DNA of 64,000 nt from Tricholoma matsutake (lineage: Eukaryota > Basidiomycota > Agaricomycetes > Agaricales > Tricholomataceae), in the NCBI GenBank assembly GCA_026075535.2, contig AP026544.2, positions 1,178,001-1,242,000 on the forward strand, given 5' to 3'. The notes under the pieces are model-generated. The model worked only from the letters and a program-made list of their open reading frames with translations. It did no database searches and was not told the DNA's origin. The position numbers and the translations under genes were made by a program. Positions 21,548-33,639 of this stretch are shown here, piece by piece (positions within the stretch are counted from its first letter, which is position 1; each line of letters opens with the position of its first letter).

Positions 21548-22960
21548 TAGGCAATAGCATGGGTATGGGTAACCCGCACAGGTCACGGGTATGGGTATCG
21601 GTGGGTATGGGTATGGGGCACCCGTTGTGTACCCATGACCCGCCTAGTACCCATTGCTTACAGTTCTGTTTACAGATTTTGGCACTCATCTGAGTGCTGA
21701 CAATCTTTTATATACTTAAATTACATAGTATTATACTATGTAATTAACTTAATATACATATTACTTAGGGGGGAAGTGATGCCCCAGAAGAGAGGGGAGC
21801 TGGTGGAAGCAGGGTGTTATATATGAAATAATGTTTGTTACTGTTTGGTTCCAGTAAACAAATGTGAACACGATGCACTGTTTAGTAGATCACATTGTTA
21901 TTTATTACTATTTGTAAACAGCCAGAGCTGTTGATGACAATGCCTCTCCCTCATCCACCTACCACCACCCACTCCTTCAACTCCCATTGCCACCGCTCCC
22001 TCACCCTTCAACATGCCAAACACAGCCACAGCCAATGGACAGACAACAGGCACAAACACCAATGTATGGCATTTGGGCCCCATGTAAGTTTTTCTTTTCT
22101 TTTTTCTTCTTTTTACTAACTATTTTAATTTCATTTTGAGATTATCATTATCTTGTAACAACAGGCCCAACCCCACTATCCCATCCTATGCTGCCGCTGC
22201 GAGCCCCTGCTCGCAGGGTGATGACCAACTGGCCACGACAGGGACAGACACAGAAAGGTGACAAACGACGACGACGACGGTGGCATAACAGATGGCCTAG
22301 ATACCCGCACCAACACCTAATGATGAGGAACAAGACAACAGGAACCCGATGATGGCAATGCACAGAATGACAGTGAGGGGGGGGGAATAACAGCAAGGGG
22401 AACAACAGCAAGGTGGGAGGGGAACAATGATGATGAATGGCGGGGATGCACCCACCCCCAGTAAGTTTTGTTCTTTCTTTCTCGTTTCCTTTTTTTTTAC
22501 TAACAATGTTTTTAGGTAGTACTATTACTTTGAACCATTGACATCCACAATGACAACCACGACAATGGGAGCCTGATGACCAGCCCCTGCCACCACCCCC
22601 AACCATGACAGCAACCACCACCACCATGTAACAGGGCAAGTAGGAGACGGTGAGGGACAGGCACATGAGGGAATAACAGCAAGAACAAGGGAGGGGAACG
22701 ATGACAATGAACAATGGCAATGCACAGAACAATGGCAAGGGGGGTACAATGGCAAGGGGAACAACAGTGAGGTGGGGGTGGTTCATAGTGTAATTAAATA
22801 TTTTTTCTTTGTTTAGATAGAATAATTTATTTACTTGATGAAACCTGTGCAGGAATCGACACCCACATGTACCCGCATGTACCTGCTGTGTACCAACCTG
22901 CATGGGTATGGGTACAGGTAGAGCTCTGGGTACCCATGGGAGTACCCATGCTATTGCCTA
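21548..22960. mobile_element. Non-autonomous hAT-type element, family H, copy 2, inverted
   Basis: 1413 bp with the same TAGGCAATAGCATGGGTA ends as copy 1 and inverted relative to it. On the plus strand an exon begins near 22013 (MPNTATANGQTTGTNTNVWH), has a donor at 22083, and is followed by Asp/Asn/Gly-rich segments. The 8-bp flanks GTTGTGGA and CATGAAGG differ, so this copy lost its duplication or arose by rearrangement. The two copies, about 1.5 kb apart, form a large inverted repeat that could pair or recombine. Confidence 0.75.
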
Positions 22961-23990
22961 CATGAAGGCACATGTTGAATTTCCTTCTTTAGCCACATCC
23001 CTACAATTGATGGGTTGAGAGGACAGATTCCACACTGTTCTCTGCATGTCACACTAAGACCCTCTGGTAATATGCCACCCTGTAATATTTAGCCCCATTA
23101 GAGCTCAAGATACAATCCAGTCACTGACACCTGAACCTCAGTCATGTGATGGAGCCTCCTATGAACTCTTACTGTTTTATGTGATTGCAAGGATATTTAC
23201 CACTATCTAGATGGAAAACATCTACCTGCCAATAATATATGATTGCAGTGCCCTTCAAGAGGTTTTGGCAGAGATGTGCCCAGCCAGATGACCAATGGTC
23301 CAGTTGTAGACTAATTTACACTGGTCTTTTGTGGTTGAACTACTAATCTACAAATGAGATGGACTGACAACCAGACCACTTTTGAACCAGCTAGAACTGC
23401 AACAGTGGTCCATGTAGGACTGGTTGCAGTCCAGTTTGGTTGTCAGTATTTTTGCAGTCCTATGGACTGGACTTTCACACACTAACCATAAAAGGGAAAT
23501 CAACACGTGCCAACATGCGATCTGAAAAAAGCACTGTGTGCCAATTAATCCAGACTAACTGTGACTAGTATTATCACAATGCCTCTGAATATTTTGTTTG
23601 AGCTGGGCAGGATACTGCCTGGCATGTTTGGTTGTATTACATAGCAATTTGCTGACCTGCTGATGGATGGGCAGACAGACTTTTTCTCAGACTGTCCAAT
23701 TCCCATATGCCCTCCCTTTGTTATGCTACCAATCCAAAATCAGTCTCATTCTGAGGTTGAAAAATAAGAGCACTGAATTTGAGAATTCAGATCTGAGATG
23801 AACACATAATCAGGTACAATTTTCAAACTCCCTACTCTTATTTTTTCCAACCTCTCCATACACCTGGCATTTTACAACTATAAAAAGTCAGCCACATGCT
23901 GGTCCTATCCATAAAAGTTCTGTATTTGGTCATCTCTGTGTTTACATAATTCAACAATAAAAATACTCAGTTTGTCAAGTTGTGTTGAGA
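22961..23990. other. Noncoding with CTGGTCCA/TGGACTGG repeats
   Basis: Between about 23270 and 23480 there are many imperfect CTGGTCCA, CAGTCCA and TGGACTGG words in both orientations, like the subterminal zone of a small DNA transposon, but no clear ends. The rest shows no gene. Weak reverse-strand similarity to DUF6589 proteins may continue left of 23997 but is too decayed to delimit. Confidence 0.35.
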
Positions 23991-23996
23991 CGGGTC

Positions 23997-24490
23997 TCAT
24001 TTTGTTGACTCATTTACATCCATGGAATGTGCAGGTGCATACTGCATTTTGACGATGGGTATCTGATCAACTGTCTCAAATGGAAGTAATGACTTCCAGA
24101 ACTGCCTAAAATAGATTGGACCATGTTCAACAAGATCTGACAGGATTTTCCAGGAGATGTAACATTCATGACAAGTCCAAGCCTGAAGGATGGTCCATTT
24201 CTGGATGAAGATGGACAAGATCATGGCAAGTGTGCAGGAGCAGGGGAGATTTGAGGAGTGGATTCCGTGATGATTTGTTCCACAGCTCTTCAGAGCATTT
24301 CAGATCCTCTGAGTAACTCCATGCTCAAGCATAATGAGGGCACCAGATGCAAGGTGTGTCAATGTGTCACCCACTTTCTCAATTGTGGGAGTAACCATCT
24401 TGAAATCAATGTCAAAGTTGTCATACACATATCTCACCAGCAGTGTTTGGCCCATTTCTTGAAGGGTCTCATATGTAAGGCTCTGACTGT
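23997..24490 (-). pseudogene. DUF6589 protein fragment, central part
   Basis: The reverse strand reads SLTYETLQEMGQTLLVRYVY and DNFDIDFKMVTPTIEKVGD, then, after a frame change, WKILSDLVEHGPIYFRQFWK and PIVKMQYAPAHSMDVN. These are hallmarks of the DUF6589 family, common in agaricomycetes and often regarded as transposase-related. It is cut at about 24490, where the hAT element begins. The matching upstream part of the gene lies 34.5 kb away at 59005-59901 on the same strand. Confidence 0.6.
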
Positions 24491-24689
24491 ACTATCTATA
24501 TAACCATTTTAAACTGTTTATTCTGTAACTGTTTATGTTTACATTTAGGCCTCCGGAGCCAGGGAGGGGTATACAGTAGTTATACAGTATGTAAATGGTT
24601 AAACAGTTTGCTTAAGACATAATAGAAGCCTGAGCCTGAAAGCTCAGAATTTTTTTATTGATTGTTTCACTGATAATCTCTCAATCTCA

Positions 24690-27600
24690 ACAACCATGCT
24701 GCAACACCAGAGTTGAGACAACCCTGATCCTAAAAATATCTTGTCCGATGACCAAAAACAAAAGTGGCAAGCAACTGATCATGCTCAGGGTGTTGACTCT
24801 TATTTTCAGACAGTGGAAGCGACCACTAAACCCTGCCAAGCTCAAGGTTAATGCAATAAAATTTGAGATTAGCTATAATAAAAGCTTACCTGGATTATGA
24901 ACAGTACCTCAATTAAAAATTGCCATCCCGAATCATGCATCTAAATTAGATGGGGGTGCCGTCGAAAATGGTGCCTTGTTATCAGTGAGTGAACTCGAGA
25001 AGCATGGTTATTTTGTCAACTTGCCTTCAGATGATGTGCCTGTTCTTTCCAATAAAACTAAAGATGACGACGGAAAGGATAAAACATACCAACCTCCAAA
25101 GCATAGTAGTGCCCTTGATGATGAGGCACCTGAGCAAATTTATGGGAGTGACAGGGAAGAACTCACAAGTGAGACTGAGTATGGTCATGAATTGGTGAGA
25201 TTTATGTCCACATCAGTAGTTCTAGGTTACCATGAAGACTCATAGCGAGAAAAAACGGAACAAAAAAGAAAGCACAAAGTTACTGAGCAGCCAAAAAAAT
25301 CAGCTCTGCCAAAGAAGAGAAATTGTATTGTGGAGGATGAGACGGACATTGATTCCAGCACCAAGTCAGATGGAAAGGGTGCTTTGAGGGAGGTGGAAGC
25401 GAGAGAGGAACCCAAAGCAGCTTGTCGTGGGCCAGGCAATGAAAGCTTGAAGCATTACTATGATCCTACCCCAGTTCTCAACAGATCCAAACAAAAGTGT
25501 TGGGAATTCCGGTGTCGGTCCTGTCCATCATATGTTCAATTTAAAGATGCTAGCACAGAAAAGAACTTACTTTTGGTGCCAATGAACAGTACACACACTG
25601 TTGCCAGGACAATTGATGGGCCAGATATTACCTTCAACATGGAGCCCAAGTTACCAAAGCTGCAAAATCTGGCTGGTCATGTGGCAGATTGCAAGGGAAA
25701 GAGTACTGAGAAGATCCAGGATGGGCCAACAAGCAAAGAAGCATTCAAGCTGAAGAAAAGCACTGAGCTAATGGAGGCCTTTCTCAAGAAAGGAGAGCTG
25801 AATTCAGAAATCATTGCCACATATTCAGGATTCTTGCATATCTTTGCAGCATGGATCATTCATGAGAGTCTTCCATGGATGACTGGAGAAGCCCCAACAC
25901 TTCAAATGCTATTCAAATATCTCAAAATTACATACCAGCTTCCTTCTGACACAACAGTTTGAAACCAACTTGTCCACATTTTCCAAGAGCTTCATGGAAA
26001 GGTTGTGTAGGAATTTATGGTAAGAGCACTTTCCAAAGTACTTGAATCATATCTGACTGGCAAACTAGATGGTTAAGTCCAAAATTGCATATAGTACTGA
26101 TATGTGGACTACACCTCAAATGGTCTATACATTTGCCAGAACAATTGGATGCTTCATCAATGATGACTGGGAACTTATTGAGCATGTAATTGATTTCAAG
26201 TCACTGGGGGAGAAGGAGCATCAAGGGTTGTATGGTGGGAAAGCTTTTGTTGATGTGATGCATGAGATCGGCAGTCTTGATAAGATATGTTTTGCCCTTG
26301 TTGCCTGAGAAATCACGATTGACCTTCAATGTACTTCATCAGTCTCACCCTCGACAACACGTCTGGGAACAATGTGATTGTTGCAACCATTGCTCGCTTC
26401 CTATTGACCAAATATGGGATCCTGGAATTGCCCAATCAACATATTCACTGCCTCTGTCACATTGTCAACCTTGTTGTCCAATCAATCCTCACTGGCCTTG
26501 GAGAAGCCAATAATCCTCAAAACAATGATCATTTCTTGCTCAACAAAGTGCAGCCTCTTCATCTTGACATTGACAATGACCCTGACCAGGTTGCCTTGGA
26601 CCATGAAGAATTTGACAATGTGGACAATGGCATTGAAGAAAGTGTAGGGGTAGAAGACAAAGAAAAACTTAGTGCCATGCAAAGTCCTCTGTCAAAGGTA
26701 TGTTTTCATTTATTGTATCTCTTAATTGTGCTCAAAATTACACTATGTTGTATCAGCTCCATTTTATTGCAAAAAAGTCCTCATTGAGTCCTGAACAGCG
26801 GAAATTTTTCTGGCAGTGTGCAATGGCAAGATACCCAAAGGAGGGCAATAGATGGAACTCTTTGGCTATGGTCAGTACTTGGTGGAACTATACACATGCA
26901 ATGATTTGTCAAGCCCAACTAATTCAAGAGGTATGAACTCAAATGCTTTCTGTGTTTAGTGGTTCACACCCTCACATAGGCTGTTGATGACTACATTTAT
27001 CAGGCACCTGGCCTCTGTGCTCTTCTGTTAACAGACAATGATTGGAAAACATTGGGGATGATTGCAGATATACTTGAGGTGTGCCATGGTCAATCCTATG
27101 CTGCCATAATTTTGCTAACACTAGAGTTTCACAGCCCTCACCCTCCAGATGTCACAAAACAAAGTACCAACCATCCCTCTTGTTTTACCTCTATATCACA
27201 AGATGGAACAGCATCTTGAAGCTGTCTCGACTGACCCAGGTGTCATGTTCATGGTGCAGCATGCAGTCAACAAGGGCCTTGACAAACTCAGGAAATACTC
27301 CGTCCCTGCTAAGCTACATCACTCATATATCATTGGAACCAGTATGTTTCTATGCTTGATTGATCTTATTGGTCTTATTAATTCTTCTGCACTTGCAGTT
27401 CTGCACCCATGTTTATACAGCCACTGGTTTGCATCAACTGCCCAACCTAACAATGAAGACACACAAAAACAAGTGATAGAGACTGTGGAAGTTATTTTTT
27501 GGTACATCACTGAACATTATCTTGAAATGTCGACACTGCCGCCAGCTGCAAAACCAGTTGCAAAAACATCATCCTTTCTTGCCAGCACATGTGCATTTCA

Positions 27601-27877
27601 GTGCCCTACCACTGCCATGTCATCTACAATCCAAAAGCACATGGCTAAAGAAGAACTCATTGATGAATTGGACTGTTACCTTAGGTTTGACACAGCGCCA
27701 ATCTCAGAGCAGGAATGGGATGAAAATACTTGGAGTAATGAGCTGTCTCAAGAGGAAGTATTATTAAATCCACTTCTTTGGTGGAAGGTGAGTGTTAGGT
27801 TTTTCTTCTGTACAATCCAGGTACTGAATCTTGTTATTAGATCCATGCAACGTAATTCCCAACCATTGCATGGATGG
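24690..27877 (+). pseudogene. hAT transposase, N-terminal and central part
   Basis: Pieces in order: SDDQKQKWQATDHAQGVDSY (24745); an acidic N-terminal region with LSVSELEKHGYFVNLPSDDV; a BED-like cysteine segment CWEFRCRSC (25500); MVKSKIAYSTDMWTT (26070) and LTLDNTSGN (26340), which are core hAT motifs; HIHCLCHIVNLVVQSIL (26440); FFWQCAMARYPKEGNRWNSL (26800); PLYHKMEQHLEAV (27190); and LLNPLLWWK (27765), the start of the dimerisation region. Introns with GTATG/TAG borders lie near 26696, 26932 and 27330. Stops at 25243 and 25960 and frame changes make it defective. The gene breaks off at 27877 where Gy-C has inserted. Confidence 0.8.
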
Positions 27878-28268
27878 TGTTAGGGCAACACCCACTATCT
27901 GCTAGCTAAGACCATGTGGGTTCTCTCTACAAGAAGGGGATGGGATCTGTGCACATGATGGGTGAATTGATGGGTTTAATGTGAGGGGTTATTAATAGAT
28001 GAGTTTATTGAGATAGGCCTTTCACACCAAAAGCGTAGGTGGAATACCTAAGAGAACACAACTAGGGTCCCCTAGGTGTATATTCAGGGTTTATATACTA
28101 TGCTACATATATTGTACATTGTTGTTACAACATGTGCATACATCTTGATGCATGCAAAATAAACTTCTCATACTATCAAAGTGTAGCATCATTTGGCATC
28201 ATTGAGCATAATTTGACATAGTAAAATAAAAATGAAATTTTATTAGGTAATGGGGCAGTTTCCTAACA
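27878..28268 (-). repeat. Gy-C 3' LTR
   Basis: 391 bp, TGTTAGGGC...TTTCCTAACA, followed inward by the purine tract that reads AAAAGGGGGGTAA on the minus strand. It matches 58445-58835 in length and in family-specific variants, for example GGGGCAGTTTCC where Gy-B has GGGGTGGTTTCC. Confidence 0.9.
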
Positions 28269-28279
28269 TTACCCCCCTT

Positions 28280-28507
28280 TTATGCCTCGACTTCCAGGTG
28301 AGAAAATATTGCATCTGTCCCCTCCATGAAATTTTGGTAAGGCTGGAATCTCATCCCCTCATACACCATTCTCGCAATGCAACACAGAGCATTTGGATTA
28401 CATTTAAAGAATTGGGTGATCACATTACACATTCGCTTACAATTCTCTTTGGGCTCCCATGAATTATTTTCATCAGTATAGTTTTTCCACTTTATTAAGA
28501 ACTCCAA
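28280..28507 (-). pseudogene. Gy-C chromodomain segment
   Basis: The reverse frame has EFLIKWKNYTDENNSWEPKE, the aromatic-cage region and SWEP turn of a chromodomain, at the C-terminal end of the integrase. Chromodomains of this type direct insertion to modified chromatin. Further upstream on the minus strand, 28791-28670 holds the integrase tail WLSTKDLNIPRPLKKLMEKQ, which breaks at the KDZ-3 boundary. Confidence 0.8.
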
Positions 28508-28793
28508 TTTGTTCCGTCGAAGAGGTGAGTCTAGAATTTCTTCAACTACATATTCTGGAGCACCTTCTACTATTATCGGAGGTTGCGGAGTAGTTTGTTG
28601 GCCAGGAATAGTGGGCAGGCAGTAAGGGCATAGGCGGGATACATTAATCTCGGGATCAATCTTGAATGATCAGGGTAATTTTAGCACTACTGCATTAGGC
28701 AAGATCACTTTAGAGATCACATATGGGCCAACTTGTTTCTCCATAAGTTTCTTCAAAGGTCGTGGAATATTCAGGTCCTTGGTACTTAGCCAC

Positions 28794-29200
28794 ACACTCC
28801 CCCATGTATTCCATGCAGATCCCGCACAGAATGGGCGGAGTTCATGCAGAATCCAAGCCAGTCCGTGTGGAATAGTGACCAGCCAAATCATTTATTTTAC
28901 TTATACAACATAAGCTCGGATTCCATGCGGAATCCTAGTCAGTCCATATGGAATCCATGCTATTTGTGTGGCCTCCATGGATTCTGAGTGTCCGAGTCTG
29001 AGCAAATATTGATCAGCACGGACTAGGACTGTTCCTCAGTCCATTGGATTCTGTATGGACTCACACAGACTGTCCGTGTTCCATTTTAAAGTCTGGCAAA
29101 ATTTCAAATACAAGGAATTGAACCCCAAGCCTGGTAATTACAACAGAAGCATGGGATGCATTAACCACTACACCATGAAGACTTCTGGTTTGGGTTGACA
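28794..29200 (-). repeat. KDZ-3 left end: GGACTC array with tRNA-like sequence (unit e)
   Basis: On the minus strand, 29195 to 29100 contains a tRNA-like module with A box TGGTGTAGTGG and B box GGTTCAATTCC. It is followed by an array of degenerate GGATTCC/GGACTGA/GAGTCC words and a CATGGGGGAGTGT terminus. The anticodon arm and acceptor pairing are degenerate, so this is a tRNA-derived relic and not a working tRNA gene. Confidence 0.6.
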
Positions 29201-30099
29201 CCATTCCCACATGAGACCCTACCACCTGACCACATCCATCAAACACTGTGACATCACTGTCACCACCTTCAACATTGCTTACCACCACCACCACCACTAC
29301 TACCACCACCTATCAACTCTCAACACCATGCCAGCAACACAAAAATCGAACACAAAAACCAGGAGTGGCCACCAAATGGCCTCTCCCCCTTCAAAGTCGA
29401 CCACCACCGCATGCAAACATGCCACATCATTGGTCGACAATGGGGCATCAAGAGCCAAAAAAGTGAAAAAAGGCCCATCCAAAGATGAGGAGGAGGAACA
29501 GAAGGGTAAGAAGGGTAAGAAGGGGAAAAAAAGGTAAGTATCACACCCATTTCACCTCCGTCACCACTCACCATCATTTCCAGCTGTAAAACAGCCACCA
29601 TGTGTACAATGGAGGATGCTATGGCAACCCAGCCCTCCCATTTGACCAAGTAAGTATCAATACTTTTTTTTATGTCTTTTACTCACTACTTTACATATTA
29701 TTTACATATTACAGGACTGAGGTAGCACTCGAGAACAGCGGCATCACTGTCGCACCCCTGAAATGCACCCACACTGTGGGAGCCTCCATACCCCCAATCC
29801 CAACCCAAGATACCTCGAGGGACTGCTGCACCACCCCAGAAAGCCCCACAGCCCCAAAACATGGTGGGAACGAGTCCTCTGGCATGGAGGAGTCAACCAC
29901 AGACCACGATGGCAACAAGGATGACTCGGGAACCCAAATGAGTGGCAGTGATGGGACTGATGACACCACCAGCAACAGCAGCCTTGAAGACAGAGAAGGC
30001 AATGAGGACAATGGTGGTGATGGCAGTGAGGACAAGGATGGTGAGAGTGGCAAGGAGCATGACAACAACAATAAGGGCAAGAACAACAATGAGGACGAC

Positions 30100-30360
30100 A
30101 ATGGCCAGGAAGATGAGGATGACAACAGTCAGGAAGATGAGTGCAACAATGGTGAGCATGACAATGACAAGCACAACAATGGCAAGCATGACAATGGCAA
30201 GCACAGCCAGCACAACAATGGCCAGGAAGGCAAGCGCAACAATGGCCAGGAAGACAAGTGCAACAATGGCCAGGAAGATGAGTGCAACAATGGCCAGGGA
30301 AGATGAGCATGACAATGGCCAGGAAGACGAGCATGACAACAGCCAGGAAGACAAGCGTGA
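30100..30360 (+). repeat. Minisatellite coding for Asn-Gly-Gln-Glu-Asp repeats
   Basis: About ten imperfect copies of a 24-bp unit, AACAATGGCCAGGAAGACAA, and shorter variants, in frame for most of the length. One extra base near 30300 shifts the frame and creates an early stop, so repeat instability probably helped inactivate the gene. Confidence 0.7.
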
Positions 30361-31087
30361 CAAGGGCTGCAAATGGGACGTGGGCCCAATATGGGGCAAG
30401 GGCTGCAAACACAGTGAGTTGCCCCACTCTTGGCCCCACCATTTCTGCTTGCCCCTCCCCCATGTTTCATAGTTGACAAGGACTGTAAATCCAACCAAGG
30501 TGAGTCCCTCCACCCTTGGCTGCCCCTCACCCCCCGTTGTTTTTTGTAGGCAATGATGGGCATCCTGCTACCTCCACTAGCTTGGACACCACCCTTCTTG
30601 TTGGCCATGGTGGCCATGGGTCCAACACCTCCATCATCTCTGCAGGCAACAGCATAGTCAACAACGGACAACTCACAACCATCCTGGGCACCACCCCCAT
30701 CTTAGGTGATGTCAACAACAACTGCAGGTCCGACATCCCTGCCATTTCAGGTTCCACCACTCCCATACGTAGGTATAATTTATTTCTGAAATTATAATAT
30801 AATTTATAACTTGAGAATTTTATTAGACCTTGTGATGGGTGATGGATGTGTGAAGAATGGTGGGCCTACATCAGGCAAAGGTAGAGTTGTGAACTGCTAC
30901 TGAAATATACGCCTAAATATAATTTTTAGATGTTTGTATGACAAGCCCACCAGAAAGTCCACTGCAATTGAAAGGAGCATCTCATACAATGGGAGGGATT
31001 TTACGAAGTCAGGCATTAGGGAATGTTTATAACTTAGCTGATAGGATGGAGATAGATTGTGAGTTGGAGGGTAGTCAAATACCTCAA

Positions 31088-31352
31088 TGTAAGCCTGGCT
31101 TACATAATATCATTGACACCTATTTGTACACATCAATCCTGGACCTTATGATTACTACTACATATGAGGATTTCCCCATTCTTTCCTTTTTCCCTTCTCA
31201 CTTCCCATAAAACTCAGCTTTTGTATTTTCTTCTCACTTTTAATAACACGTTGTTGTCTTGTTATTTTGCGTGATTAGCAGTGAGCTCCTCCATTCTCTC
31301 CCTTTCCATCTCTATCTAGTGTTTCCTATCCCAATCTCAGGCTAGGCTTCCA
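31088..31352 (+). repeat. Gy-A 5' LTR
   Basis: 265 bp, TGTAAGCCTGGC...GGCTTCCA. It contains a TTCCCATAAAACTC TATA-like segment and AATAACA near the end. It matches 36752-37016 except for scattered transitions. Confidence 0.9.
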
Positions 31353-31439
31353 CTTTTTTTAAAACTAAACAATGACATGTTTTTTATGTTCTGATAACAT
31401 TCTGTGATAACAACAGCATAAACACTGTCTCAAAAACCT

Positions 31440-32786
31440 TTGGTTGTCCTCCCCCTTACTACTCGTAGTAGGGTGAGGAACACTTTCTCACCTAATGCCA
31501 CCAACACCGCGTTTTCTCCATTGGACGTGCCTGGGTTGACAAACACCTTGCACTCCCCTGACAATGCCAACTCCATGCACTTATGTGCCTCCGTCATGAC
31601 AAACAACGTGCATACATCCACCCCTTCACCTCCTGCCTCCGTCATCACAAATGATGTGCATACATCCACTCCTTCACCTCCTCCTGCCTCTGTTGTCACA
31701 AACAATGTGCATACAACTCCCTCACCTAATCTCCTTGCACCGACGAGACACAGACACACCTTGTCTTCCTCATCTGATGACTACCACATAGTTCCTTTGA
31801 TCATGAAAATGTCCATCACCTCATCAATTGCAGTGCTAGGCCTGAACAATGGCAAATGGCCAATGATCTCCACAGGCACGATGACACCTGAATTGCTTCA
31901 CCATTTCGAACATCACGTGCGGGGATATCTCAATAACAAAGATGGACTAGCTGCAAAAAATGTTGTGGAACACATCGTCTACTCTTTTGAAGACCTGCTT
32001 TTCTCTGACTGGTATCAATTGCAACAAGACCTCTTATCTGTGCTCTTGTTTGCTGACTTAATGGTCAAAGTCTGTGCCCATTGGCTGCCCAAACGCTGGC
32101 AACAGGACTTGGCATGTAAAGTTTGCTTGACTAAACAAAACAAAACTGCTTTCTCCGACTTCATCGACTCCTTACGCTGGGATAACCTGCTGCTCAAAGG
32201 TTCTCAATTCCACCTTTCTCCTGCTCAGCTTCACATGCAAATCGAATCCAACATCTCTCCAGAGCTCAAAGCAGTGTTTGATCATTGGAAGGACAACCAC
32301 AAATTCTCTGACGACAAAGCTGAGGTGGAGATGAATGCTATCGCTGACCCTGATGGTGCGGCTGCTTCTGTGTTAGCTAAAGCGGCATTGGACATGATAA
32401 AAGCTGAAGAAAGGCTGCAGTCCTTTGTTGACACTCTGACCAAACTCGACCAAAAACTCATCGAGGACAGGAACACTCGCAAACGTGAGGCTGAGGATGC
32501 CGCAAGGAGCCTAAAACACTCCAGCTCTACTGTGGGCCTGGCAGATAGCTCGAGGCAAGCCCCTTTCACCCAAAACCAACCTATGACTGCTTCGCATGTC
32601 CAAATGTTGTCGTTGAACTCACGTCCACCGAAGGTCACAGATCATGAAAGAAAGTATCTTGAGACTTACAATGGATGTAAAAAATGCTGGGGATTCTACA
32701 TGCCTGATGGCCACCCTTGCGAATTCCCTAGCAGCGATGGATACATCGAGCATTCAATGGCTTTGGTGAATGAAGCTAGGAAATGA
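31440..32786 (+). CDS. Gy-A Gag
   Basis: An open frame of 448 codons. The N-terminal 100 residues hold three imperfect repeats of a unit like ASVMTNNVHTSTPSPP. The middle is a helical capsid-like region (SFEDLLFSDWYQLQQDLLSV, DFIDSLRWDNLLLKGSQFHL). The C-terminus has a cysteine motif, CKKCWGFYMPDGHPC, in place of a classic CCHC knuckle. This is the best-preserved long frame in the stack. It overlaps the next frame by four bases. It packages the element RNA into particles in the cytoplasm. Confidence 0.8.
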   Translation: MVVLPLTTRSRVRNTFSPNATNTAFSPLDVPGLTNTLHSPDNANSMHLCASVMTNNVHTSTPSPPASVITNDVHTSTPSPPPASVVTNNVHTTPSPNLLAPTRHRHTLSSSSDDYHIVPLIMKMSITSSIAVLGLNNGKWPMISTGTMTPELLHHFEHHVRGYLNNKDGLAAKNVVEHIVYSFEDLLFSDWYQLQQDLLSVLLFADLMVKVCAHWLPKRWQQDLACKVCLTKQNKTAFSDFIDSLRWDNLLLKGSQFHLSPAQLHMQIESNISPELKAVFDHWKDNHKFSDDKAEVEMNAIADPDGAAASVLAKAALDMIKAEERLQSFVDTLTKLDQKLIEDRNTRKREAEDAARSLKHSSSTVGLADSSRQAPFTQNQPMTASHVQMLSLNSRPPKVTDHERKYLETYNGCKKCWGFYMPDGHPCEFPSSDGYIEHSMALVNEARK

Positions 32787-33422
32787 ATAAAGTTACCTAC
32801 ACTGCCCATTCCCAGAGAAGAATATCCCTCAACGGTTGGTGCTGTGAAAGTACCCTCATTGAGTGGCATCTATGTGCCTACTCCTCCTCAACCCACTGCT
32901 GCTCCACCTGCTCTGCCTGTTGCGAGTGTCTTAGGCATGTCAACTTACCCGATTGCAGCCATATACCCACCAAATGAGAGTTCAATCCTCGGTGGGGGTG
33001 ACAGCGACCTATCTTGGGACTCAAATGACTCGGTAAGCACACACATTCCATTCTTCAAACCCCACCTAGTGTGGGAGTGCACTGTGGACAGCCTTGACAG
33101 CTCCGCCTTATCTCGTGTCGAAATTTCTACTTTAATTGACCATGGATCTCCTGTAGTTTTAATCAAAGAAGATCTCATTGCTTGTCTCCGCCTGCCTATT
33201 CACCTGCTGCCTTGTCCTTTCCCAGTGTCTGGTGCATTCTTTAATAAATCTTCTGGCTCTTCCAATGTCTTGCTTACCCACTGGGTAAAACTTAAACTGC
33301 ATGATAGAAACAACTGGTATTCTGCTCATACTGTCTGCACTCTGATTGCACCAAACCTTTGTCACTCTGTAATTCTAGGCCTACCTTTCCTATCACACAA
33401 TAAAATAGTTGTTGATGCCTAG
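32783..33422 (+). pseudogene. Gy-A protease region
   Basis: Around residue 95, in frame from 32844, lies ISTLIDHGSPVVLIKEDL, the position of the aspartic protease active site. The usual D-S/T-G is D-H-G here. It is followed by the family-typical HSVILGLPFLSHNKIVVD. A stop follows at 33421. The altered triad and the stop suggest an inactive protease. Confidence 0.7.
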
Positions 33423-33639
33423 AACAATACAGCGATAGATTCCAGCTATAATTTTGATTTGCTACACCCTACTGCACCTGTTATTCCCAGACTGAAAATA
33501 CAATTATGTGATACACTTGTGAATGTTAAAGCCAACCGCAAATTGTTGATCAAATAACTAAGTTCAGTCTGCAAGGTGCGTCGGCCTTGGGTCAATGCAT
33601 GATGTGAACACATCATTGGAATAGATGTTGTGGCAACAA

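Noticed and set aside
22148..22903. 251-codon reverse open frame in hAT-type copy 2
   Set aside because: It is made of Val/Pro/Leu/His low-complexity text arising from GGGGAACAACA-type repeats read backwards. The plausible exons lie on the other strand.
29100..29195. tRNA gene on the minus strand
   Set aside because: Only the Pol III boxes are kept; the cloverleaf is degenerate and it lies in a transposon end.
29744..30671. Three long reverse frames (up to 239 codons) opposite the minisatellite
   Set aside because: Cys/His/Leu-rich shadows of the 24-bp repeat on the coding strand, with no independent support.
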